Positions 8,823 to 18,018 of a stretch of 37,147 nucleotides of DNA are shown here, one piece after another. Source of the stretch: Pseudomonadota bacterium (GTDB taxonomy: Bacteria > Bdellovibrionota_B > Oligoflexia > Oligoflexales > RGVZ01); the NCBI GenBank assembly GCA_026390495.1, contig JAPLFV010000240.1, positions 1 to 37,147 on the forward strand, written 5' to 3'. Under the pieces are notes generated by a model that saw only the letters and a program-made list of their open reading frames with translations, did not search any database and was not told the origin of the DNA. The translations under genes were made by a program, and so were the position numbers. How positions within the stretch are numbered: the first letter of the stretch is position 1; every line of letters begins with the position of its first letter.

Positions 8823-10389
8823 TGCGCAGTTAGATCATGCAGATTCAGAAGACTCTGCCCCTAAGACTACCTCAGCTCCGCAAGATTCCAACAAATCTAC
8901 TAAGAAGAAGCGCTATTTAGGCGTTCAAGTGTTACGCCCCATTGTAGAAATGTCATTAGACTTGTCAGAAGCTGATGCCCATTCCATAAAGGATGCAGAA
9001 CTTCTATGGAAAGATGCCTGCTTAGGTTTGACAAAATATCTGAGAAGGAACGCAGGTTTGTGGGGAACCGGTCCGTTTATGGAAGTGCTCTGCAAGGTTG
9101 GCGAGCGTCATTTTATGCAGGTAGAGGCAATGTCTGAATCCTCTGGTGTAAAGGGGCGATTTGATTATATTGAGGTGAAGAAGCTGCCTAAGATTCAGTG
9201 GAAGATAAACTTAAAAATGATTGGAGGAAGTCTAAAATTCAAAACTACCTTCAGTGCTTTAAAGGAAAAAATTGAAATTGGTGAGCTCGATTTAGAGGAT
9301 TTTGATTTTCCATTTCAGCAGTTGCAAGACGCAGATCTTCAGCAGCTTATTGCTGCTTATCTGTCGACCCAAATGCCAATCAGGTCATTGGTTACAGGCG
9401 CAAAGTTTGAGATCGGGGCGGAGTTAGGAGGAAGAGCTCCTAAAAATTACCAGGTCACATTGCCTGAGAAGTTAATCTACTTTGATTTAAAAGCGGTGGA
9501 AGGAGCATGGCAGCCTGAGATATTTGCCGTTGCCATTCGTTCAAAAGCCTTGAACTCCCGAAGCGTCATGTGGTCGACGAATTCTATAGAAAAGAGCGTA
9601 ACTAAAGAAATTTACTTTGCAACCCAAGTCGGGGAGAAGGATGAGCTGTTAAGTCAAATCAAAGAATTAATCATGAATCGAAGTTACCTCATTCAAGAAA
9701 CAAAAACGGGTTTTGACCGATCATCATATTTAGGCATTCGCTATGGTAGGCCCTATGGCGATGGTAATTTTGCAATCAATAAAGCTCCATTAGTCGGCTT
9801 ATTCGCGGAATTTAGGCAGGGTCTGTTAAAAGGTGTTAGATTTAACTACGACAAGATCGACAAAAAGACAGTTGAATCAGAAGCGGGGAGCGATTCCCTT
9901 GAGTGGTCCAGGATTCAACTGGGCTATGCATTCGGTCGTCAATTGAATAGTCGTATCATTAATTGGATTGATCTGACGCTACGACTGGGTGTTACAAATC
10001 TAGAATATCATGCAGAAAATATTGACGAAGACGGGTTTACTACCACGGCAAATTTTTCTCAGTTTAGGGCCCCAACCTCCGGACTCGAATTGGGTATTGA
10101 ACGTCGTGGAAAATATTTTTTACTTCGAGGGTGGGCGTTTGGCAACTATTCGGCAGGAATGTTCAGTTTGGACAAAAATTTTAGCACCACGTCATTTAAG
10201 GTTGGTGCAGATTTGTATCGAGACTTGTTTAAGGTATCAAGGGCGAGTTTGGGTATCATGGGTTATGCTAGCATAGAATCAACAAGGATCGAAAACTCTG
10301 CTCCTGATGACGCCGTTAAGATCACGGATGCGCTTTTGGTTGATCTAACGACAGTTTACCTTGGTGGTGGATTGACGGTGAGTTGGTAG
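8731..10389 (+). CDS. Exported outer-membrane beta-barrel candidate, N-terminus affected by tandem duplication
   Basis: I do not recognise the family. The first 32 residues are strongly hydrophobic and end AVFA-Q, a good signal peptidase I site, but the only available start in this frame is TTG, with a poor ribosome site and no Lys or Arg before the hydrophobic core. The body (about 60-330) is a mixed domain. The last 220 residues alternate polar and hydrophobic residues, with many Gly/Tyr/Phe, and end GGGLTVSW, typical of an outer-membrane barrel with a C-terminal aromatic. The 46-bp duplication at the 5' end lies inside the signal peptide. With one copy, a TTG at 8700 or the ATG at 8580, 8598 or 8646 would lead in frame into AVFA-Q, and the 8700 start would give a normal signal peptide beginning MFLQSKVTAIFAFLFA. 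The present start is therefore uncertain. Confidence 0.75.
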   Translation: MLFCLLSVCAILLLSFAFLFAFSLCNPSAVFAQLDHADSEDSAPKTTSAPQDSNKSTKKKRYLGVQVLRPIVEMSLDLSEADAHSIKDAELLWKDACLGLTKYLRRNAGLWGTGPFMEVLCKVGERHFMQVEAMSESSGVKGRFDYIEVKKLPKIQWKINLKMIGGSLKFKTTFSALKEKIEIGELDLEDFDFPFQQLQDADLQQLIAAYLSTQMPIRSLVTGAKFEIGAELGGRAPKNYQVTLPEKLIYFDLKAVEGAWQPEIFAVAIRSKALNSRSVMWSTNSIEKSVTKEIYFATQVGEKDELLSQIKELIMNRSYLIQETKTGFDRSSYLGIRYGRPYGDGNFAINKAPLVGLFAEFRQGLLKGVRFNYDKIDKKTVESEAGSDSLEWSRIQLGYAFGRQLNSRIINWIDLTLRLGVTNLEYHAENIDEDGFTTTANFSQFRAPTSGLELGIERRGKYFLLRGWAFGNYSAGMFSLDKNFSTTSFKVGADLYRDLFKVSRASLGIMGYASIESTRIENSAPDDAVKITDALLVDLTTVYLGGGLTVSW

Positions 10390-10781
10390 GATAAATTATA
10401 AAGTTCGTCGACACTGTCAACGTCAACAGTAGCGGGTAGGAAGTTGGTGTGGACAATGTCTCCATAAACGCACGCTAGGTTAACGTTTAATGGTTGGTAG
10501 CGAGATAATGAGCCCTGGTCAAAATATATGGACCGATGAAGTTTACATTTTGAACATCCATTCCGACTATCCATATTGATTGGTCAAAATTGAATTTTCC
10601 TGGAATTGCACAAATTGAGTGGGGAAATGTGGATACATTTGTGGGATTTACGATTCTATCGAGACCGCTGAGTATTAATTTTTTTGGCGCGCTATTCTAT
10701 AGATGTATTGCACAAGCTTGGTCCTTGTCACTTCTAATGATGAAAAGCAAACTCTAGACCAAGCCCGGACAGGATATAAAC
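10390..10781. other. 390-bp gap between convergent genes, with an inverted repeat
   Basis: No convincing gene is seen; a 72-codon minus frame here lacks any support. An 8-bp perfect inverted repeat GCTTGGTC (10716-10723) and GACCAAGC (10757-10764) encloses 33 nt just past the end of the leftward lipoprotein gene. It could fold in RNA from that gene, but no T-run follows, so it is not a classical terminator. Confidence 0.4.
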
Positions 10782-11576
10782 TTAAAAAGTCTGTCTGCAT
10801 GCTGCATAGGAGTTGAAGTATCCTCCAACTTGCGCACCGTTATTGTCTAGGTCTGCAATAAACCATCGGCCTGTGTAGCGGGCACTCTCCATGCAAACTA
10901 AGTATCCGTAGGACTCGCGCAAGGATGTCAGGCAATTGTTAAATGTTGAGTAATAGTTTCCAATCAATGACGTTGTTGTATTTTGACCATAAAGGGAGAT
11001 CAAACCCTTGCCTGTGTACCGATCACTTTGAAAGCAAGCGCGACCATTCTTAGCCGTGCGAAGCGATTCTTTGCAGAATGCAATGGAATCAAAATAATTT
11101 CCAAGACATGAATTGTTGCCTCGCACGTGCTTCATGCAAGCTTTTCCTGGTCTCGATGAACTCGGTAGACACAAAATGTCGGATACTTGGCCACGCCCAG
11201 CAACAATATCACGGGCATTACGTATGGAATTTATGGCTGAGTTTGCTTCAGATGTGGACAATGATCGATTTTGAAGTTGAATCTCTCTAACTAACACATT
11301 GGCTTCATTAAGCACGGTGCGGTTGGTCGTACTCGTACTCATTCTTGCTGCGACTGCACCGGTGACTGCTGGTGCATTTGCTGGTGCTGGTTTGGTGGCA
11401 TCACCCGTTTCTTGAGACCCTGGAATTTTTCCTGAATCTTCTGCTACTGCAAGCATCATGGATTGTGTTTCTGGTAACTCTCTTTCTAGAGCACCTTCGG
11501 TTTCTGTTTGGCGAGATTTGCATCCAATATTTGAAAGTAGAGCGAGCGTTGTTAGGCCGAAGATGATGCGATTCAT
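10782..11576 (-). CDS. Lipoprotein with threefold Cys-containing C-terminal repeat
   Basis: A signal peptide ends in a lipobox-like NIGC with Cys19. A low-complexity linker follows (Ala/Pro/Thr rich, about 45-75), then a helical part (about 85-130). The C-terminus (136-264) holds three related units at about 145-177, 181-222 and 226-264. Each has an N-terminal Cys, in units 2 and 3 an RYTG(K/R) block, then GNYF/GNYY/GGYF, and a Cys about 8 residues later (for example IGNYYSTFNNC). Unit 1 is degenerate. The paired Cys suggest disulfides outside the cytoplasm. The family is unknown. The start is supported by AAGGAGACGCC just upstream. It lies 203 bp downstream of the large malate synthase fusion on the same strand and could be a separate unit. 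Confidence 0.85.
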   Translation of the reverse strand: MNRIIFGLTTLALLSNIGCKSRQTETEGALERELPETQSMMLAVAEDSGKIPGSQETGDATKPAPANAPAVTGAVAARMSTSTTNRTVLNEANVLVREIQLQNRSLSTSEANSAINSIRNARDIVAGRGQVSDILCLPSSSRPGKACMKHVRGNNSCLGNYFDSIAFCKESLRTAKNGRACFQSDRYTGKGLISLYGQNTTTSLIGNYYSTFNNCLTSLRESYGYLVCMESARYTGRWFIADLDNNGAQVGGYFNSYAACRQTF

Positions 11577-11779
11577 GGCGTCTCCTTGAGATAAAAATGG
11601 ATTGAAAAATTATTTAATATTGTATCATGCGGTTGGGTATTCTTGTACTGGGCTTCCACCCCGCATTGATTTTTTATGAGTATTTCTCAAATACGTCATA
11701 TTGGCGCCTCGCTACATCCAGATTCTCGGGTATTGCAAGTCACAAATGGCAGGAAAATTATATGCTAGCGACCATAAAT

Positions 11780-14700
11780 TCAAATATGTGCAAAAACCTG
11801 AATTCTATTGATGCCTCCATCTGGATATGTTCTGACTCGGATCACATCTGTTTTAGGTAGATTTTGAAATAGGAACTCCTGCTTGTTGCCAGCATATGGC
11901 TTGGATAGAGATTTAGGGCAGATCTCCATCCAGGTGTCATTGTTGTTCACAAAAAATGTGAAATCAAACAAGATTCTTCCAATTGAAATCGATTCGCAAA
12001 GTTTGATTTCAACTTCTTCGAAATGGCCCGGAATTCGGCTGCGCGATGATTCCAATCCATCAAACATATGCAAAGGTGGATATGGAGAAATAACTTGTGA
12101 GGCAGGACTATAGTGCTCATTGGAAGCTCTCAATATGCTGGCACCCCACAGAGATGATGCATAATTCAAGCTTTTGCCCAAGAGACCTAGTTTTTGTTTG
12201 TCGCGATTCGTAGTAGGAATGGTCAGCGGTTTTTTTGTCTTTGGAATTAGATCTTCGCAACGCTTGGATTTTGCATTATCTCTGGGCTGAAACATGGCAG
12301 CTTCATCACGTGAAAGTGTTTCGTAAAGTCCAAGTCTTGTGATTCCACCATCTGGAATACCTTCAACTCTAATCTTTTGAAACGCTTGGGTGGATGAGCC
12401 TAAATCGATCCACATTTCAGAATGTGCATCTATCGATGTCTTGGGTAAAAACTCGGTCCACTTTTGCTCATTAACGTTACATCCAAGAAGCCGAATGCCG
12501 GGAGTGTGATTGCCGTCATGAAATTTTGTCGACAAATAAATATAGCGAATCGATGAGGGGGCCTTCATCTCTAGGTGAAGCCAATCAAGGCCTTGTGGGT
12601 TATGGCGGACAGTTTCCCAGCTATCCATGATTTTACCTTGTTTTCCGAACAGAGTCGGGTCGAAACATGGCTCGAAGGGGCTGATAAGGTTTTCAGCGCG
12701 TGCAAATTTTTGATCATTGCATCCCAAAATCGAGGCATTTTGGAGTAAGTCCTTTTTTACAAGTGGACGCATCTTCGAACTTGGTACAATTTTTTCAGGA
12801 AGCATCGGTTCAAAGGCATCAAAAATCCACTCTTTGTACCCTTGATTGACAATATTTTCCTGCGAGACTGAATTTAAATTCATGCGCGCGCTATGAAGTG
12901 ATTCATACTTTGCAAAATCGATTCCTGAAAATTCTAAACCCTTGAGTAGGCTTTGGGCGATCTCAGATATTAGCAAAACGGCCTTGTTATCGGAGTTTGA
13001 TAGAATCACAAAACCTTTACCCGCATCGGGACCATGGAATGCATAAATGTAGAGTGCTCTAAAACCGTCGTTCGCACCTTGGTGAACCATGACGCGATTT
13101 TCTCCGGCATCAAGGACAAACACTCCAAGACCCATGCGCGCACCCATAAAATCAACGCTGCCTAAGTCGTTACTGGCAAGCATATGGCGCGCCGTATCGT
13201 GGCTGACAATCCTAGGGACATTGTTTGGCGGATCGAGAGAATTTTCATTATGACCTAATATTGAGTCGCCAAAAGTATTGATGCTATCGAGGTCCTGGTA
13301 GGCTGCTCCGATACTTTGTAAAAAACCAAGCATAGATTCAGCATTGGACCAACCACCTGCTGCACAGGAGGGGAAATTGAGAAAAGGATGATTCAAGGCG
13401 ATGTCTCGGGCAATAAAATTGCCAGCATTTGGACTTAGGAAAAGATGTTTGAGTCTTTTATGGTCTAGAAACTGTTTTGATAGATCCGCACTAGATTTGC
13501 CGGTGAGCTTTTCCAATAAATGTTCGAGGACAATAAATCCTCCTCCAGAATAGCGAAACTCTTTTCCTGGATTGATATTTACCTTTATTGCTTCATATCC
13601 GTATGCCTCTGGATTTGATAGTAGTTGGTCAGAAGTCGGTAGAGGTTGATCTGGGGAAAAGCCATTGACGTAGTGCATGTTAAGACCAGTGTGACTTAGT
13701 AAATCGCGAAGAGTGAGTTGATTGCACACACTAGATTCATTTGAAGGAGACGTAGACTTTGTGTTGTCGACTGACAACTTAAAAGTCGATCCACAGCGTT
13801 TTAAAACATCCACAACTTTTTCGTTGATAGAAATTTTATGGTCTCTAAAAATCTCCATGGCTAACGCCGATGCAATTGTTTTACTTAACGACGCAATCTG
13901 AAAGAGTGTCGTCTGTTGAATTGCAACTCCTGGTTTGCTCTCGCCAAAGCAAAAGGTTTGGATAGGACCCTGATTAGATCCGACGACCGCTACCTGTAAA
14001 CCCATGCAGTCATGGCGCTTAAAAATGTTTTCCAATAGGGAAGGTGTTTGATCTTTTGGCGCTATGGACAAGCGCTTTAGGGTTATCTCCCAAAGTGCAT
14101 TTTTGGCAGCCAAGAATTCTTGTTCATAGGTGTTGTTGAGTCGATTTTGTAATGCTTGAAGTAAGTCGTCTGCAGATTTACCAGCCGCAGATATAAGAAA
14201 TTTAAACCCGAATTTTTCTTTATACTCTTTTCCTAGTTTTTGCAGTTGATGCAAAACGTCGTTTCTTCCTGATTGGGCCAAAGATTGTTCTTGGCGTGCC
14301 GTGTGGTCAAGAGTGCTTTTTGTCTCGCCAATATCGCCGTGAAAACTTGCTGCTTCATTGACTTGATCCAACGTAAAATCAAAAATTAATTTTTTAGCAA
14401 GACCGATATCTTGAAATCGTCTATCTGCCATTGACTGACTAAAAAACAAACTGCCACAGGTTTCAAAATAGTGATTGAGTCGATCGACCTTAGAATCCAA
14501 TTTAAAATGGTCTGCCGCTATTTTTGTAGCTTGATCCCAAGGATTTTTTGCATCTCTAATCTCTGAAACAGTGAATGGCATCAAAAGCTCGGTTGCGAAC
14601 TCAGGAGGGTGCGGATCTGTCATCAACTTAAGCATCAGCTTAAATGCGACAGGATACCATTTTTCAGTTTGTTCATTCCATTTGATCTGAACAATTTTGG

Positions 14701-16528
14701 TGGCGTTAGATAGATCTTTGCGGATGAATCGCATCTCTTCGTGCGCAATCTTAATAAACTCCGCAAGCGAAAATCGTTGGTGACGAATCTCGTGCCAGAC
14801 TTCCCACCGAGATCGTTCCGCAGTTGCTAGGTCATCCATGACGCGAACAGGAATGCCGTCCACAATTGTCGGCAAAGCAACACAGCCATTTCCTGAAAGC
14901 CAATCTGTTAGGTATTGAAGTGATTGAAAAACATTGTACCTAATCTCATCGGGATGATGATTTGGGATAAAATCAGATTCCTTTATATCAGCTACGATGA
15001 GTTTTCTGACATAGTTTGGATCATTCTTATTGAGTCCTTCGATGTCAGGACTGTCAATAAACTTTAGAAGCTCTGATTGGTAGTCAGGTAAAAAGATCTC
15101 ACTAATTAATACTCGAAGTGATTCCTTTTGCCCTGACTGATACTGCTTCCAGGATTCAACAATGGCGAGCCCAAGGCGAACAAAATCAGGATGAGCGACC
15201 CAAAAACCTGTGAGATGTCGTTTTAACTGCGTAATAACGTCTTTGAAATACCCTCTCAAGGTGATTTGAAATGATGGGGATTTTATATCATTGTCGCGCG
15301 GTAAGAGGCCATACATCCCACCAACTTTGACGCCACCTCTAGAACCAACAACATCAGCAAGTAAGGAGTGTGAAGCCTTGATATACTTGATCACAATATT
15401 AGGATCTGCTTTGACAGGAATGCGGTAGTTGCCATCCTCCTTGAATAATCGCGCCGTGGATCCGAGGTAGTCGTGCCAACCTAAGGATGCGCCCATAAAA
15501 TAAGGATCTAACTCATCAATGATTTCGTGTGTTCTTAAAATGGCTCGGGGGTTTTCAAGGACGATCATTAATCGAATGGTGCCGATTTGATAGCTAGTAT
15601 CAAAAGCTTGAATCATTCTCTCTGCTGTATCCATTAAGATTTTGATGTAGCGAGCTTCTTCTTCGTTTTCAAGTTTTGGGACATAAAACACGAGCGCTTT
15701 TGGGTTTTTGTAGTTGACGAAAAGGTGTAATGCAAAATCATATAAATGAAGCGGAATCGGACAATTTTCGTAAAACAAAAACGAGCAGGGTAAAGCGAGT
15801 CCAGGAAAGCGCTTAATGGGATGGGAGAGAAAATCTCGGGCAAGTTTATACTTTTCTGAGCCATCTTCTGTCCCACTGGAAATATTGATGGAACCATCTA
15901 AGCAAGCCGTTAAATTCTTAGCGGCTTCCTGAAGATCAATTCGCAAAGGCGTTTTAGAATCTTCATCATCAGCTCCCCACGTGGGGTGAGTGATATTTGA
16001 CGATAAGAGTTGTTCTACTATTTTCGGCTCCCCAGCAAGCTTTCGATGATAGGCGTTCATAGCGTTGATCGACATCTTTGCAGAGTCAGGTGGGCCAAAA
16101 AGTGTGACGTGAGGCCCTTCGAGAAACTTTGGAATAGGTTTGATTTTTTTGCCGCCTGGCTTGCAGTAAAGTGCTCCCAAGGGTCCAAAAACAACCCGAC
16201 CATCAGCATCTTCTAGGCCTAAGATTGTCTGATAGGTTTTTTGATCTATAGAAATGCCGTGTTCCTTGTTGAACTGGTAAAAAGCCTTCACTCTAGTATC
16301 GATAAATGTTCGATCTTCAACTCTTTGATTCAAAACTTTCTCGAGCGGCTGCTTCACTTTTAGATAAAGATCTACCAAAAAACGGAAGGATGCAGTTGAC
16401 TCGAGTCCACCGCCTGGCCCCACGTCGACAAGTCCATTGACGCCATTTACTGGTTTCGCCTTAAGTAGCAAATGGTCGCGCAATGACTTTGGGATATAGG
16501 CTTCATAAAACAGGGGTGATGATTTCAT
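11780..16528 (-). CDS. Four-domain fusion: malate synthase / OHCU decarboxylase (UraD) / beta-lactamase-fold hydrolase / allantoicase
   Basis: The protein has 1582 residues and no signal peptide. Residues about 1-650 are a divergent malate synthase (glyoxylate + acetyl-CoA to malate): DDEDS (187-191), YVPKLENEEEA (282-292), metal-ligand Glu325 in MIVLENP and Asp353 in GWHDY, GGMYGLLP (403-410), and base candidate Asp566 in MDDLATAE. Residues about 680-822 match OHCU decarboxylase: FHGDIGE (His730), QEQS (Glu747), EYKEKFGFKFLI, GKS, and a terminal LKRL. Residues about 827-1200 are a class C-like serine hydrolase: SLSK (880-883), YSGGG (993-997), AAGGWSN, and HQGANDG (1149-1155). Residues about 1262-1582 are allantoicase in two repeats: ARAENLISP, MDSWETVRHNP, and PDGGI at 1392-1396 and 1569-1573. 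Its ATG overlaps the upstream lipoprotein stop by 4 bp (ATGA) and lacks a strong ribosome site, so translation is probably coupled. No uricase, HIU hydrolase, allantoinase or ureidoglycolate lyase is seen in the window. Confidence 0.9.
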   Translation of the reverse strand: MKSSPLFYEAYIPKSLRDHLLLKAKPVNGVNGLVDVGPGGGLESTASFRFLVDLYLKVKQPLEKVLNQRVEDRTFIDTRVKAFYQFNKEHGISIDQKTYQTILGLEDADGRVVFGPLGALYCKPGGKKIKPIPKFLEGPHVTLFGPPDSAKMSINAMNAYHRKLAGEPKIVEQLLSSNITHPTWGADDEDSKTPLRIDLQEAAKNLTACLDGSINISSGTEDGSEKYKLARDFLSHPIKRFPGLALPCSFLFYENCPIPLHLYDFALHLFVNYKNPKALVFYVPKLENEEEARYIKILMDTAERMIQAFDTSYQIGTIRLMIVLENPRAILRTHEIIDELDPYFMGASLGWHDYLGSTARLFKEDGNYRIPVKADPNIVIKYIKASHSLLADVVGSRGGVKVGGMYGLLPRDNDIKSPSFQITLRGYFKDVITQLKRHLTGFWVAHPDFVRLGLAIVESWKQYQSGQKESLRVLISEIFLPDYQSELLKFIDSPDIEGLNKNDPNYVRKLIVADIKESDFIPNHHPDEIRYNVFQSLQYLTDWLSGNGCVALPTIVDGIPVRVMDDLATAERSRWEVWHEIRHQRFSLAEFIKIAHEEMRFIRKDLSNATKIVQIKWNEQTEKWYPVAFKLMLKLMTDPHPPEFATELLMPFTVSEIRDAKNPWDQATKIAADHFKLDSKVDRLNHYFETCGSLFFSQSMADRRFQDIGLAKKLIFDFTLDQVNEAASFHGDIGETKSTLDHTARQEQSLAQSGRNDVLHQLQKLGKEYKEKFGFKFLISAAGKSADDLLQALQNRLNNTYEQEFLAAKNALWEITLKRLSIAPKDQTPSLLENIFKRHDCMGLQVAVVGSNQGPIQTFCFGESKPGVAIQQTTLFQIASLSKTIASALAMEIFRDHKISINEKVVDVLKRCGSTFKLSVDNTKSTSPSNESSVCNQLTLRDLLSHTGLNMHYVNGFSPDQPLPTSDQLLSNPEAYGYEAIKVNINPGKEFRYSGGGFIVLEHLLEKLTGKSSADLSKQFLDHKRLKHLFLSPNAGNFIARDIALNHPFLNFPSCAAGGWSNAESMLGFLQSIGAAYQDLDSINTFGDSILGHNENSLDPPNNVPRIVSHDTARHMLASNDLGSVDFMGARMGLGVFVLDAGENRVMVHQGANDGFRALYIYAFHGPDAGKGFVILSNSDNKAVLLISEIAQSLLKGLEFSGIDFAKYESLHSARMNLNSVSQENIVNQGYKEWIFDAFEPMLPEKIVPSSKMRPLVKKDLLQNASILGCNDQKFARAENLISPFEPCFDPTLFGKQGKIMDSWETVRHNPQGLDWLHLEMKAPSSIRYIYLSTKFHDGNHTPGIRLLGCNVNEQKWTEFLPKTSIDAHSEMWIDLGSSTQAFQKIRVEGIPDGGITRLGLYETLSRDEAAMFQPRDNAKSKRCEDLIPKTKKPLTIPTTNRDKQKLGLLGKSLNYASSLWGASILRASNEHYSPASQVISPYPPLHMFDGLESSRSRIPGHFEEVEIKLCESISIGRILFDFTFFVNNNDTWMEICPKSLSKPYAGNKQEFLFQNLPKTDVIRVRTYPDGGINRIQVFAHI

Positions 16529-17967
16529 TCTATGGTCCAGGACGTGGTAAACGGAATTGGCATAGTTGCATTGAGTTTTACGAGCTTAAGGAAATCACCC
16601 GTAGTTAAAGTTGATGCAACAGTGCAGGTTGGAGTGCTGCCGCTCAAAACAGATTGCACAGTTATGTTTGTGACACCGGCGTCTATCGCTGGATCGGGAG
16701 TGAATTTAAGCCACCCCGAGTTTGAGGTCACGGAAGTATTAAATGCATACAATGGTCTAGAGATATGTGGATATGGTCCAAAATCAGTAGAATCTGGGAG
16801 ATATTGACTGCTGGTATCGGTGATTTGGCAATTTGCTTCTGTAAAATATATTGTCGGAGGTGAGGGCGAGTATGCGTGGACATATTCACCCGATATTCCA
16901 ATATCTGCATATGGTAGACTCGAGACGGAAACAAAATGTGCTTCACCATTGGAATCTCGAACAACCATGTCGAAATCAATCTCGTCCATCATGCTGTCAA
17001 AGTCAATGTAGGTAATTTTACCAATTTTATTGCCATCAGATATCAAATTGGTGCCTTCTTTAACCTGAGATATTATGGCGTCATTACTTTGACCATCGTC
17101 TTTATCTTTTACCTCAACCCATGTTTTACTTTCGTTGCAGTAATATAGTTTATCTTGCTCTGCGACGTAAGCAATTCGGTATAGATCTCCGTCACCACAG
17201 GCAGGAAGTTCAGCCATTGTTGCAAAAAATTTTGCGCTCACTTGGTCAGCAAACCGTGCTTTTGTTTTAATGCCCTCGGTGACCGGCTCGGCCATTTGAA
17301 CGACAGAAAACCATCCAAAGTATTTCGATTCGAATAAAACATTGTCTCCGCTGAGACCCAATTCTTTCGCAGGAACGATTCCTGTAAAGGCCCCGGTTTC
17401 AGATCCGGTGTTGACTTTAACGCGATACAATACGGCAAGCTTCGTTCGATCAATGGCTCCAGCAGTGAGTCCTGTAAATTTGGGAAGCGGGATGGAAAGC
17501 GTCATTGGATTGATTAAATCAACCGCCGAGCTTGGCTGGATCTCGATAGGTGTACCACTTGCAGCAACGGAATTCTTGAGGCCTAATGTCGACATCATAG
17601 TCGAACCACTAACGTCACTCCCAGCACTAATGTTGATCGAAATGGGAATACTCAGCGCTCCAATTGGCAAAGCAATGGCAACGCCACTGAGTGGTCCGTC
17701 TTGAATCGACATAATCTGTGCAGATGTCGCGTTAGGGTCAAAATTGGCTCGATAACCTCCTCTTGATGCGGTCATCGATACCTTGGTGCCGTCTGGCATA
17801 ACCACGACGCCACGAGCATTACCAGTTCGTCGAGAAAACTCCCTTGGTCCGCACGAGGTAATTTGAAGACACAGCAAAAGGATTGCAAGGGTCGTATGTT
17901 TCCAAATGCCTGAAGGGTTTGAACCATCAATCAAGTGCTTTCCTTGTTTGTTTTTTGAAAGAATCAT
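16525..17967 (-). CDS. Predicted lipoprotein, translationally coupled to the fusion enzyme
   Basis: A long positively charged n-region, then LAILLLCLQITSC, gives a lipobox ITSC with Cys39. I do not recognise a named family. The first half contains MPDGTKVSM and a GVAIALPIGALSIPISINI block resembling ZU5/Ig-like beta modules seen in secreted proteins. The second half includes a short motif with CGDGDLYRIAYVAEQDKLYYC, a small disulfide or collar-type element, and a Ser/Thr-rich C-terminus. The ATG at 17967 follows GGGAG at about 8 nt and is preferred to a GTG 15 nt upstream. Its TGA overlaps the ATG of the fusion enzyme, and it is 33-52 bp downstream of the barrel-like gene, so these three appear to be one operon. 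Confidence 0.82.
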   Translation of the reverse strand: MILSKNKQGKHLIDGSNPSGIWKHTTLAILLLCLQITSCGPREFSRRTGNARGVVVMPDGTKVSMTASRGGYRANFDPNATSAQIMSIQDGPLSGVAIALPIGALSIPISINISAGSDVSGSTMMSTLGLKNSVAASGTPIEIQPSSAVDLINPMTLSIPLPKFTGLTAGAIDRTKLAVLYRVKVNTGSETGAFTGIVPAKELGLSGDNVLFESKYFGWFSVVQMAEPVTEGIKTKARFADQVSAKFFATMAELPACGDGDLYRIAYVAEQDKLYYCNESKTWVEVKDKDDGQSNDAIISQVKEGTNLISDGNKIGKITYIDFDSMMDEIDFDMVVRDSNGEAHFVSVSSLPYADIGISGEYVHAYSPSPPTIYFTEANCQITDTSSQYLPDSTDFGPYPHISRPLYAFNTSVTSNSGWLKFTPDPAIDAGVTNITVQSVLSGSTPTCTVASTLTTGDFLKLVKLNATMPIPFTTSWTIE

Positions 17968-18018
17968 TTCTTCGTCTCCCACCTTTGAAAATGTGTCAAA
18001 AAAACCTGTCGGGGCATT

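Noticed and set aside
17342-17704. 120-codon plus-strand frame opposite the coupled lipoprotein
   Set aside because: Antisense shadow of a gene with a signal peptide and clear operon position.
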